From JBGPQJ01 sp963829485 (GTDB taxonomy: Bacteria > Chloroflexota > Anaerolineae > Anaerolineales > Villigracilaceae), in contig CAWHIK010000004.1 in the NCBI GenBank assembly GCA_963829485.1, positions 518,625 through 582,624 of the forward strand: DNA of 64,000 nucleotides, given 5' to 3'. The notes beneath the pieces are model-generated. The model made no database searches. It was given only the letters and a program-made list of their open reading frames with translations, and was not told where the DNA came from. The translations under genes were made by a program, and so were the position numbers. Positions 37,381 to 45,729 of this stretch are shown piece by piece; the stretch's first letter is position 1; each line of letters opens with the position of its first letter.

Positions 37381-38694
37381 ATGAAGGAAACCCAGAATCA
37401 GCCCGTGGATCCCACACAGCTAAACGAGACCCTCGAAGAGAGGGAGGATATTCTCTATGATGAACTTGAATTAGCCATCCAGTGGGATCGACCTTCCATT
37501 CTGATTGCCGTTTACGAATCCGAATTCACCCGCAAGCATGTGGAAGAATCCCTGGAAGTACGTTTATCAAAGTTAGGGCAGGGTGTGCTCCACTTTCATA
37601 TTGACGAGAAGCTATTTGATGTGCCCATGATCCTGGTTCAAAATCCAAATCATGAAACAACAGTCTATTTCATAACCGGTCTAAAGTGGGGTGGAGGAAA
37701 AGGTGGCTTTAATGCCTACCGTGCGCTCAACATGCGCCGGGAATTCTTCGTGGATAATTGCATGAGAGTGATTCTCTGGCTGACACGGAGCGAAGCCACT
37801 CACCTGCCCCGCCATGCTCCCGACTTCTGGGCATTCCGTCACCGAGTGGTTGAACTCATGGACTCCCAGACGGGTCAGATCGACCGCAAGCTGAACATTC
37901 AGATAACCTGGGACGGGTGGAAATCCTCCGAGCTGCGCATGGACGCAGCAGAAAAAATCCGCTTGCGAGAATCCATGCTGGAAGAACTCCCTTCCGGGGA
38001 CGAATCACAATCCTCCCGCATGGACCTTATATACTCCCTGGCTTCATACCAGTGGGCAAAAGAGGATTTCGCTAAGTCCTTGAAGTTATTAAACGAAGGT
38101 CTGGATATCGCTTCCGGATTAGCCGATCGGATCTCTGAATCTCAATTCCTGGCTGGAATGGGGATAGTCAATCATAGTAAGGGCAATACCAAAGAGGCAG
38201 TCGATTTATACGAACAGTCTGTAGGAAAAAATCCATACAACAGCTATGCATGGAATAACCTAGCCATCGCTTATTACGATACAGGCGAAAGCGAAAAAGC
38301 CGTGCAAGTATGCAAACAATCCATTGAGGCGAAATCAAAAAACACAATAGCCTACTCCATATTGGGTGATCTATACCGGCAGATGGGCAGGCTCGAAGAC
38401 GCAAAGGATTGCATCGCAGTAACGACAAAACTTGAGCCGAAAGTTGCACTTCACTGGATTAACCTGGGCGATGTTTATATCATACAAAAGCGGGATAAAG
38501 AGGCTCTAAGAGCCTATTTAAAAGCTTCCCGTTTAAGCCAGGACGATCCCGAGGTTTGGAAAAGGTTGGGTAAGGTTTATTCGAATTCCAACCGGACAAA
38601 AGAAGCAAGAAAAGCGATTAATAACGCACTGGCCTTATCGCCAGATGACGCGGAAGCCGCCACCCTACTGGAGAGAATCGAAACCCAGGAATAA
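37381..38694 (+). CDS. TPR protein with conserved N-terminal domain
   Basis: Soluble protein of 437 residues. Residues 15-165 form a domain I cannot name, with PSILIAVYESE, VYFITGLKWG, RREFFVDNCMRVILWLTRSEA and APDFWAFRHRVVEL. From memory, similar stretches stand before ATPase or TPR parts in STAND-like proteins of cyanobacteria and Chloroflexota. Residues 215-435 are at least six TPR units (AWNNLAIAYYDTGESEKAV, AYSILGDLYRQMGRLEDA). The same N-terminal domain recurs in the TPR gene at 45722. It is likely a scaffold or sensor arm for the ATPase encoded at 44466. Confidence 0.75.
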   Translation: MKETQNQPVDPTQLNETLEEREDILYDELELAIQWDRPSILIAVYESEFTRKHVEESLEVRLSKLGQGVLHFHIDEKLFDVPMILVQNPNHETTVYFITGLKWGGGKGGFNAYRALNMRREFFVDNCMRVILWLTRSEATHLPRHAPDFWAFRHRVVELMDSQTGQIDRKLNIQITWDGWKSSELRMDAAEKIRLRESMLEELPSGDESQSSRMDLIYSLASYQWAKEDFAKSLKLLNEGLDIASGLADRISESQFLAGMGIVNHSKGNTKEAVDLYEQSVGKNPYNSYAWNNLAIAYYDTGESEKAVQVCKQSIEAKSKNTIAYSILGDLYRQMGRLEDAKDCIAVTTKLEPKVALHWINLGDVYIIQKRDKEALRAYLKASRLSQDDPEVWKRLGKVYSNSNRTKEARKAINNALALSPDDAEAATLLERIETQE

Positions 38695-38800
38695 GGGTGT
38701 TGTGGTCAATTAGTCCTCAATTTTCCCGACAATTACATACAAAATAAAAACCCTAGCCTTATCACAAATTAGGCTAAGCTTAGTAGCTGAAAATTCCCTA

Positions 38801-38828
38801 TTGCGCGTAATGGATTTTTGTGTATAAT
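38801..38828 (+). promoter_or_regulatory. Predicted promoter upstream of the 7TM kinase
   Basis: TTGCGC (38801-38806) and TATAAT (38823-38828) with a 16-base spacer. It lies in the 240-base AT-rich gap between the TPR gene and the kinase. A second TATAAT at 38911-38916 is close to the ribosome site and is less likely to be used. Confidence 0.55.
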
Positions 38829-38934
38829 TATTACAGATTGCAATGATATTACAATTAAACTATGAAATAAGTACTGGTCAATAGCACGATAAGGCAAAGG
38901 ATGAAAATCCTATAATTTGGGGGAAAGCCTAAGA

Positions 38935-41076
38935 ATGAACATACCTTTCCAATTGGTTCTTTTCTTCCTGGCAGGTGGATCCGCAATATTTATCTTTTCA
39001 ACAGCCTTTAGCCGGAGGTCGTCCCCTGGGGCTGTATATATGATCCTCCTTGGGGTGACCTTAGCTGTCTGGGATATCCAATATGTCTTCATAGCTACCA
39101 GTTCAGCGGTGAAAATGCCCATCGCGACAGGTCTGTCCCAATTCCTTGCCTCGGTTGCAGCTACCTTTTTATTTTACTTCTCCCTATCATTTTCCAACCG
39201 ATCGGAATGGATTACCAGACGTACTCTCGCGTTGCTGATGGTAGGTCCAGTGATAACTTTAGCCGGCACGCTGCTCAGCATCCAAAGCGTTGCGATACTA
39301 TTTTGGATCAATATCCTTTACTTCAACGCCCTCATCGCCTTGGCGATGTATATCGTCATCAAGACTTACAGGCACAGTCCCCTCCCCCAGCGGCTCCAAG
39401 CCGGGATGATATTAGCAGGATCGGTATTAATCTTACCTGCCAGCTTAATCAGCATTTCCTTGACCCCTTCTTCAGCTTCATCATTCGCCTTATTGGCTGC
39501 CTTCACGATCGCTGGATTGGCAGTGTCATTCGGGGTTTATTCCTATAAACTGATGGACATTGTCCCGGTGCCCAGAGATATCGTGATCGAACAAATGGCC
39601 GACGGGTGGATGATGCTGGATATGAAAAACCGCATCACTGATTTGAACCCTGCTGCGGAGTTGGTCATAGGTATATCAAGAGAAAAAATTTATGGGCTTC
39701 CAGCGGATAACGTCCTCACCGACTGGGCAAGCTTCATCAACACGAACGATCCTTCCAAGGAACTTGACATTCGCGGCAGGATAAATCTCCAGAACTCATG
39801 GCGGTACCTCAACCTGAGGATATCACCGCTTATCGATCCCCGCGGCCGCCAATTTGGGCGCTTGATCCTTTGGAAGGATATAACCGAATCAAAAAGAGCG
39901 GAAGAAGCCCGTCAACTCGCCAGGGATGAAATGTTCATTCTTCTGCATTCGATATCGAATGCAGCCAGCAGGGCGGCCAACATTGAAGATTTTCTTGAAG
40001 ACACAATCTACCAAATCGTTTATTCCTTCAAAAGTCAAGCCAGTGTCATCTGCCTGATCGATGAAAACGCAAACACTGCCGAACCCAAGAAACTTGTCCT
40101 TGCTGCACATCATGGGTTGACTCCCAATCTGGCAGACTTGTTCAATTTACTTTCAGAAAAGGACGCCTTGATCGGCTCCGTTTTCAACAACAATTCCCCG
40201 CTGGTAATACCGAGCTCTACTATCAACTCCCAACTCCAGGATTTCATCCTGGAAGAAGGATTTAAATCAATGGTTCTGGTGCCCATCTCGATTCAGAATC
40301 AGATATTAGGGATCATCGGATTGGCTCGCAACGAAAATCCCGGTTTCGACGAAGATGAAATCGCCCGCCTGGATGTGGTTGCTGATGAAATTGCTACATT
40401 CGTCCATAGCGATAAACAGCGCCAGTTGTCCATCGCGCTCGCCGAAAGGCAGCGACTGGTGAGGGATCTGCACGACTCAACCACGCAAAAACTTTATGGG
40501 CTCCTCACTCTGACCGAAGCCGCCCAAGCCGGGATAGAGATGGGATCCGTGGAGAAACTCACCCCCATTCTGTCGCGTATCGGCGAAACGGCCAGGCAAG
40601 CTCTAAAGGAAATGAGGCTATTCCTTTACGAACTCCAGCCCGTTGACCTTGAGCGCGACGGTCTCGTATCAATCCTCAACCAGAGATTGACAGCAGTCGA
40701 AGGCAGGGCGGATGTCAAAGCCAGGCTTTTAACCGATGAGACAATTTCACTTCCACTGGACAAGGAAGTAGCCTTGTATTACATCGCCCAGGAAGCGCTC
40801 AATAATGTTCTTAAGCATGCAAAGGCAAAATCCGTGACAGTCCGCCTCAAACAGACCAAATCAAACGTTAAGCTTGAAATCGAAGATGACGGGTATGGTT
40901 TCGTTCCGAGCAGGGACTGCTCCGGAGGAATGGGCATGAAAAATATGAGAGAACGCGCCTCACAAGTTGGCGGAAAATTGGCTATTACATCCGTACCTGG
41001 AAAGGGGACAAAAATATGCGCAACAGTCAGCAAGGATCGACAATCAAGAATCCACTTGTCAGGAGCACAAATATGA
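38935..41076 (+). CDS. Sensor kinase: 7TM-PAS-GAF-HisKA_3-HATPase
   Basis: Membrane sensor of about 713 residues. Residues 1-205 hold seven hydrophobic helices (histidine-kinase N-terminal 7TM type), 215-330 a PAS domain (WMMLDMKNRITDLNPAAELV), and 345-500 a GAF domain. The HisKA_3 dimerisation domain has RLVRDLHDSTTQKLYG with the phospho-His near 512, and the ATPase part has QEALNNVLKHAKA and DDGYGF. This is the LiaS/NarX kinase class, which pairs with LuxR-type regulators. The ATG at 38935 with GGGGGAAAG 8 bases upstream is preferred over a TTG at 38917. It overlaps the first regulator gene by 4 bases. Confidence 0.9.
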   Translation: MNIPFQLVLFFLAGGSAIFIFSTAFSRRSSPGAVYMILLGVTLAVWDIQYVFIATSSAVKMPIATGLSQFLASVAATFLFYFSLSFSNRSEWITRRTLALLMVGPVITLAGTLLSIQSVAILFWINILYFNALIALAMYIVIKTYRHSPLPQRLQAGMILAGSVLILPASLISISLTPSSASSFALLAAFTIAGLAVSFGVYSYKLMDIVPVPRDIVIEQMADGWMMLDMKNRITDLNPAAELVIGISREKIYGLPADNVLTDWASFINTNDPSKELDIRGRINLQNSWRYLNLRISPLIDPRGRQFGRLILWKDITESKRAEEARQLARDEMFILLHSISNAASRAANIEDFLEDTIYQIVYSFKSQASVICLIDENANTAEPKKLVLAAHHGLTPNLADLFNLLSEKDALIGSVFNNNSPLVIPSSTINSQLQDFILEEGFKSMVLVPISIQNQILGIIGLARNENPGFDEDEIARLDVVADEIATFVHSDKQRQLSIALAERQRLVRDLHDSTTQKLYGLLTLTEAAQAGIEMGSVEKLTPILSRIGETARQALKEMRLFLYELQPVDLERDGLVSILNQRLTAVEGRADVKARLLTDETISLPLDKEVALYYIAQEALNNVLKHAKAKSVTVRLKQTKSNVKLEIEDDGYGFVPSRDCSGGMGMKNMRERASQVGGKLAITSVPGKGTKICATVSKDRQSRIHLSGAQI

Positions 41077-41738
41077 AAAAGATCAGGGTACTTGTTGTGG
41101 AAGATCAAACGGTCGTCCGCGAAGGGGTTGTTGCCATCTTGTCCTTTCAGCCGGATATCGAAGTCGTTGGAGAAGCCCACGACGGTCTGGAAGGCTTGCA
41201 GCTTGCCCAGCTAAAACGTCCGGATGTCATCCTTCTCGATCTGATGATGCCGCGCATGGATGGGCTTACCGCCATCCCCAAAATAAAAGAAGCGGTTCCC
41301 GAAGCTCGCATTCTTGTTTTGACCAGCTTTGCCGAAGGCGACAGGGTTTTTCATGCCATCAAATCAGGCGCACTCGGATACATGTTGAAAGACTCGACCC
41401 GCGAACAATTGCTAAAAGCGATCCGGGACGTTGCAGAGGGACAGGCCTCCCTTCATCCATCCGTGGCGCTGAAGGTCATCCAGGAAATTAATCAGCCTTC
41501 CCAATTATCGAACACAATAGATCCTCTCACGACCCGCGAGTTGGAAACCTTGATGCTCATTGCCCGAGGTTTAAGCAACCAGGAAATCGCCAACGAGATG
41601 TTTGTCCACGAGAGGACGATCGCAAAATACGTGAGCAGCATTCTCAACAAGCTGCATCTTGCCAACCGAACGCAGGCTGCATTGTTTGCCCTCCGTGAAG
41701 GGTTGACTTCCCTGCCTCAGGAACTTGTTGTCAACTGA
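41073..41738 (+). CDS. NarL/LuxR-type response regulator, copy 1
   Basis: Two-domain regulator of 221 residues: receiver (1-120) with Glu10-Asp11, phospho-acceptor Asp56 in VILLDLMMPRMDG, Thr/Ser in LVLTSF and Lys in YMLKDSTREQ; then a LuxR-type helix-turn-helix (about 150-215) with LTTRELETLMLIARGLSNQEIA. The ATG overlaps the kinase stop (ATGA), with CAGGAG upstream; a longer reading from 41016 is improbable. It is the cognate regulator of the 7TM kinase. It is very similar to the next gene, with the recognition helix (HERTIAKYVSSILNKL) unchanged. Confidence 0.93.
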   Translation: MKKIRVLVVEDQTVVREGVVAILSFQPDIEVVGEAHDGLEGLQLAQLKRPDVILLDLMMPRMDGLTAIPKIKEAVPEARILVLTSFAEGDRVFHAIKSGALGYMLKDSTREQLLKAIRDVAEGQASLHPSVALKVIQEINQPSQLSNTIDPLTTRELETLMLIARGLSNQEIANEMFVHERTIAKYVSSILNKLHLANRTQAALFALREGLTSLPQELVVN

Positions 41739-41775
41739 CAATCATTCTCCAACGCATTTGAAAGGGTGGTGACTT

Positions 41776-42441
41776 ATGAATAAAATTAAAGTCCTTGTTG
41801 TCGAAGATCAAGCTGTCGTGCGTGAAGGGGTCGTGGCCATATTATCCTTCAGTCCGGATATTGAAGTCGTCGGGCAGGCTGAAAACGGAGCCCAGGCGCT
41901 CACCATGGTCAAGACTAAGAAACCGGATGTCATCCTGCTTGACCTGGTGATGCCTCAAATGGACGGGCTAACTGCCATCCCGAGGATCAAGGAAATCGAT
42001 CCGGATGCCCGAATCCTCGTGCTGACGAGTTTCGCGGAAGGAGATCGGGTTTATCAAGCGATCAAATCCGGCGCTCTGGGTTATATGCTCAAGGATTCCA
42101 CGCGGGAACAGCTGCTGCAATCCATCCGCGACGTTTCTCAGGGGCGGGCCAGCCTCCATCCCTCGGTTGCCCTGAAAGTCATCCAGGAGATAAATCGCCC
42201 ATCCGATCTCTCCAAGAACATTGAGCCTTTGACAGCCCGGGAGCTGGAGACGCTTCAGCTCATCGCGCGAGGTCTCAGCAACCAGGAGATTGCGAACGCT
42301 CTCTTCGTTCATGAGCGGACCATAGCCAAATATGTCAGTAGCATATTGAATAAACTGCACCTCGCCAACCGGACCCAGGCTGCGCTTTTTGCATTGCGTG
42401 AAGGATTGGCTGACCAACGGCAATATGTCCAGATAGGGTGA
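41776..42441 (+). CDS. NarL/LuxR-type response regulator, copy 2
   Basis: A second 221-residue regulator, 37 bases after the first and, by eye, identical at about three quarters or more of positions. The phosphorylation site (VILLDLVMPQMDG), the switch residues and the DNA-binding segment HERTIAKYVSSILNKLHLAN are kept; the differences cluster in receiver helices 1-3 and the C-terminal tail. This suggests tandem duplication followed by divergence in partner contacts while DNA specificity stayed the same. It ends at a strong terminator. Confidence 0.93.
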   Translation: MNKIKVLVVEDQAVVREGVVAILSFSPDIEVVGQAENGAQALTMVKTKKPDVILLDLVMPQMDGLTAIPRIKEIDPDARILVLTSFAEGDRVYQAIKSGALGYMLKDSTREQLLQSIRDVSQGRASLHPSVALKVIQEINRPSDLSKNIEPLTARELETLQLIARGLSNQEIANALFVHERTIAKYVSSILNKLHLANRTQAALFALREGLADQRQYVQIG

Positions 42442-42462
42442 GATCAAGCCCGCAGTTATGAG

Positions 42463-42494
42463 CTCCTCCCCGATCCATAAAGGGAGGAGTTTTT
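42463..42494 (+). terminator. Intrinsic terminator after the regulator pair
   Basis: CTCCTCCC (42463-42470) pairs with GGGAGGAG (42482-42489), followed by T5. It closes the kinase-regulator operon and separates it from mraZ. Confidence 0.92.
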
Positions 42495-42558
42495 CATTTC
42501 CTCAGATCGTGAACCATAACTCGATCAGAGATCCAACAAAATGGACGGCGAATCGCAT

Positions 42559-42656
42559 GGTCATTAATGACCGTTTTTTATTCAAAATCATGCACAATCT
42601 TCCATCCCATACAACCACTTTATTAGGTTTCCCTTGCAAAGCCGCCTCCATATAAT
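42559..42656 (+). promoter_or_regulatory. Promoter region A with palindrome, upstream of mraZ
   Basis: Three elements are seen: the perfect 14-base palindrome GGTCATTAATGACC at 42559-42572, the box TTATTAGGTTT at 42620-42630, and the -10 TATAAT at 42651-42656 inside CATATAATGA. The box begins exactly 31 bases before the -10, as in region B at 44307-44406. No canonical -35 is present, so activation by a bound regulator is plausible. The mraZ ATG is 50 bases after the -10. Confidence 0.7.
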
Positions 42657-42705
42657 GATGCATAGAAGAACCATATCGAGCAGGATTTTTACCTGAAAAA
42701 CTATT

Positions 42706-43143
42706 ATGTTCATCGGCCTTCACAACACTTCACTGGATGTAAAACGCCGGCTGGCTCTCCCCCACCGTTATAAGGGGCAGCTTGCTGAAGGTGTTTATGT
42801 CGCACAAGGTTTCGACAGAAACCTCATGCTGCTGACCAGTGATGCGTTCGAAGCAGTCGCTCGAAGGATTAAGGGGATGAACATGGCCGATCCTCTCGCC
42901 CGGTTACTTTTCAGGATGATCCTGGGGTCTGCCACCCGGCTGGACCTGGACAAGAACGGCTGCATCATCATCCCTCAAGAATTGATCGAATTCGCAAATA
43001 TTCAGGATGAGGCGTTATTGGTTGGCCAGGGCGATTACTTCGAAATCTGGTCGCCTTTGTTTTGGAAGGAACAGGAAATCAGTCTGAACAATGCCGAAGC
43101 GAATGCACACCGCTTCTCAGCACTGACCATTTGTACTGGATAA
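42706..43143 (+). CDS. mraZ: MraZ homologue outside the dcw cluster
   Basis: A 145-residue DNA-binding protein of the MraZ (double AbrB-like) family. The opening MFIGLHNTSLDVKRRLALP aligns with the usual first DxKGR motif and LDKNGCIIIP with the second, though the Gly in the first and the Arg in the second are replaced. GQGDYFEIWSPLFWKE is the typical C-terminal part. MraZ normally starts the division/cell-wall cluster and controls it; here no mraW/rsmH or ftsL follows, and instead a lysozyme gene does. It may be a paralogue with altered DNA specificity. There is no clear ribosome site. Confidence 0.85.
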   Translation: MFIGLHNTSLDVKRRLALPHRYKGQLAEGVYVAQGFDRNLMLLTSDAFEAVARRIKGMNMADPLARLLFRMILGSATRLDLDKNGCIIIPQELIEFANIQDEALLVGQGDYFEIWSPLFWKEQEISLNNAEANAHRFSALTICTG

Positions 43144-43212
43144 AGTGGGGTTTTCAACCGCAGGCAGGGGGATACCTGCCTCCAGGAATTCACTGGATCG
43201 CAAGGAGTTTAC

Positions 43213-44208
43213 ATGGCTCTGACCGGAATAGACATCTCCAAATGGAATGGCGCTTGGAATGCCGAGAAAGCGAAATCGGCAGGAGCATCGTTCGTCATCA
43301 TTAAAGCCTCTCAAGCCGCTTACATGGATCCCAAATTCCTTGCCAATTGGAAAATCGCCAAGGATGCGAAGCTGCTGCAAGGCGCGTACCATTACATGGA
43401 CTATACGCGAACAGCTCGGGAATCAGCCAATTTCTATGCCACGATTCTCAGCAATTACCCTGGAGACCTCCCCCCCGTTGTTGACTACGAGCAAGTCCGA
43501 AATGACAATAACACTGCGGCTGCCCGTGCCTACCTCAGGGAATTTCTGGAGGTCTTGCGCTCCCGCGGTCATAAACCCATCATTTATACATCGTCCGGTT
43601 TTTGGAATAAATACGGCGATAAAAACAGCTATTGGACGGAGTTTCCTCTCTGGCTTGCCCAGTACACGACGGCAACCAAACCGGCTGTCCCTCTCCCCTG
43701 GACGAAATGGGTTTTCTGGCAGTATTCCTCCACGGGCAAGGGATCGACATATGGAACCGAAAGCTACAACGTGGATCTCAATCGATTCAACGGAACATTG
43801 GAAGACCTGGAAAAATTCGCTGGAATAAGGAGGCCCTCAATGGCTGAACTGGAAAATAGAATCGTAACACTGGAACAACGCGCTTCTTCGATCGAACAAC
43901 GGATAACCCTTGTTGAGCAGTCTGTCGCGGCAATCAAGAATTCCCTGGCATCCGCTCCATCCACTGGAACACAGCCGCCTGCCCCCGCTCCTCAGCCGGT
44001 TCCTCCTACTCCCGCACCCGATCCTGGTGTAACGGCAATCTGCATGGCTCTGGGCTTGAACGTGCGCAGCGGGCCTGGACCATCCTACCCAGTCGTGGGT
44101 GGATTGGTCTCCGGCCAGCGCGTAAAAGTCCTCGAGCGGCAGACGGGTTGGGCGCGGTTCGAGTCTCCATCCGGTTGGAGCAGCGAACAATACCTTAAAT
44201 TCACATAG
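43213..44208 (+). CDS. GH25 lysozyme with coiled coil and SH3b, no signal peptide
   Basis: Muramidase of 331 residues. The GH25 barrel (1-200) keeps its acidic residues: Asp7 in GIDISKWNG, and Asp91 and Glu93 in VVDYEQ, plus FWQYSSTG near the end. Residues 208-240 are a coiled coil (MAELENRIVTLEQRAS), then a Pro-rich linker (about 250-275), then a bacterial SH3 domain (LNVRSGPGPSYPVVGGL) likely to bind wall material. The protein starts at the catalytic domain with no signal or membrane segment, so it needs another export route, lysis or a phage-like delivery. AAGGAG precedes the ATG. Confidence 0.88.
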   Translation: MALTGIDISKWNGAWNAEKAKSAGASFVIIKASQAAYMDPKFLANWKIAKDAKLLQGAYHYMDYTRTARESANFYATILSNYPGDLPPVVDYEQVRNDNNTAAARAYLREFLEVLRSRGHKPIIYTSSGFWNKYGDKNSYWTEFPLWLAQYTTATKPAVPLPWTKWVFWQYSSTGKGSTYGTESYNVDLNRFNGTLEDLEKFAGIRRPSMAELENRIVTLEQRASSIEQRITLVEQSVAAIKNSLASAPSTGTQPPAPAPQPVPPTPAPDPGVTAICMALGLNVRSGPGPSYPVVGGLVSGQRVKVLERQTGWARFESPSGWSSEQYLKFT

Positions 44209-44234
44209 GACTGACATCATTTTCTCCTCCTCTT

Positions 44235-44265
44235 GCGCCCCACAAGGAATACTCTTGTGGGGCGC
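44235..44265. terminator. Strong hairpin after the lysozyme gene
   Basis: GCGCCCCACAAG (44235-44246) pairs perfectly with CTTGTGGGGCGC (44254-44265). There is no T run after it on either strand, so it could be a factor-assisted terminator or an RNA-stabilising end. Confidence 0.6.
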
Positions 44266-44306
44266 TCAACTAGATAACGATGCTTAACCTGTCAATATTA
44301 ACGGGT

Positions 44307-44406
44307 GGTCATTATTGACCGAATGCAGTCCACAAGCGCTGGTCACATTTGACATGGCTATAACCCTTATTATTAGGTTTTGCGGTTTGGGCACTCTTCA
44401 TATAAT
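44307..44406 (+). promoter_or_regulatory. Promoter region B, sister of the mraZ promoter
   Basis: GGTCATTATTGACC at 44307-44320 is one base from a perfect palindrome and matches the mraZ-upstream site except at that base. TTATTAGGTTT at 44370-44380 begins 31 bases before TATAAT (44401-44406), and CATATAATGA is also shared. The palindrome lies 94 bases before the -10, compared with 92 in region A. The sequence between the elements is not conserved, so this is not a simple duplication of a whole stretch. Confidence 0.7.
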
Positions 44407-44465
44407 GAGAAAAGATTATCCCGAAAATAATGGACTGGGGGAGTCTCCATTCATACGAGGACACA

Positions 44466-45729
44466 ATGAGCAAATTTGAATATGCAGTCGCTTCCGATTT
44501 TGATCGCGCTTGGCTGAATTTTGAACTCGACCTTCCGCTGAAACCCGGCAAGAATGGCGAGCCCAATCCCTTTTATATTGACCGGCCAGGCAACCCCATC
44601 GTGGAACTGACCGATGCCTTGCTGGCTCCCTTCTACCGGCCGCCGAAATTCTATTTCTCCGGTCACCGCGGCTGCGGGAAATCCACCGAGCTGCTGCACA
44701 TCCTTTCCAATTCCGATGTCCAGAAAAAATTCTGGCCGATCAACTTCAGCATCCGTGAAGAAGCCGACATCATCGACCTGGACTTCCGGGATGTGCTCCT
44801 GGCTATCGGCGGGCGCATGTATCGCGATTACCGAAAATCAGGGCGGAGAGTTACCCGAACAGTTGTTGAAGGAATTGAACAGCTGGCGCGGAAAGGTCGA
44901 AAAGGAAATCCAGACCGTTCTGGCGGGGCGCGTATCGGGTTATGAACTTGGCGCTTCGATCGATTCGTTCTTTATCAACGCCGGCATGAAAATGAAACTG
45001 GAACCTGCCACGCGGGTGGAGCTGCGCCAGGTTTTCGAAAAAGACATCACCGGCTTGATCGCCGTGATCAACAGCATCGCTGCCGCCATCTACATCCGCG
45101 AAAAGCGCATCCCCCTGATCCTGATCGACGACATGGATAAGCCTGACCTGGACATCGCCAGGTCCATCTTCCATGACCGCCGCGAGATCATGATGCAGCC
45201 GAACTGCGCAATTGTTTACACCGTCTCGAGTGCGCTTTTTTACAGCAAGGAGTTCGATTCGATCCGCGACCAGGCGATCTTCCTGCCCAACATCAACCTG
45301 CACCCGCCTCTGGAGCCCGAACGCCACCTGACCGAAGGGTACGACACCATGAGACGTTTCGCGTTTCTCAGAATGGATCCTAAATTGATCGATGGTCAGG
45401 CGCTTGAAGATTCCATCACCTATAGCGGCGGCGTCTTCAGGGAAATGGCGCGTATCATGCGCACGGCTTTAGGCCGAGCACGACGCCGCAAGGTAGCCAA
45501 GGTTGAAAGCATCGATGTGGAATGGGCGACCACCGAAATCCGCAATGAGTACAGACGTATCCTGGATAAGAACGACATCGCCTTCCTAAAGAAGGTTCAC
45601 GAACATAACCGGCTCGAATACAACGATCGATTGCGGCCGTTGCTGCAACTCTTAGCCATTCTGGAATACCGCAACGGCGAAAACTGGTGCGACATCCACC
45701 CGGTTCTCAGGAGATTATTGAATGAGTAG
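44466..45729 (+). CDS. STAND-like P-loop ATPase, one frameshift
   Basis: Predicted soluble ATPase of about 420 residues. Walker A is SGHRGCGKST with Lys72, preceded by NPFYIDRPGNP; Walker B is IPLILIDDMDKPD. The rest is helical with RRILDKNDIAFLKKVHEHNR and a winged-helix-like end. The first 125 codons are in a different frame from the remainder; removing one base in GGGCGG (44841-44846) joins RDYRKSGGELPEQLLKEL. GAGG lies just before the ATG. The stop overlaps the start of the TPR gene, so ATPase and TPR protein are coupled and probably act together as a split STAND protein. Confidence 0.75.

Noticed and set aside
42497..42706. MraZ-type TGGG repeat boxes before mraZ
   Set aside because: No run of regularly spaced TGGG units was found; the region has the palindrome and TTATTAGGTTT box instead.
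43160..43185. Terminator between mraZ and the lysozyme gene
   Set aside because: AGGCAGG/CCTGCCT forms a short stem but has no T run, and the genes are only 70 bases apart, so read-through is expected.
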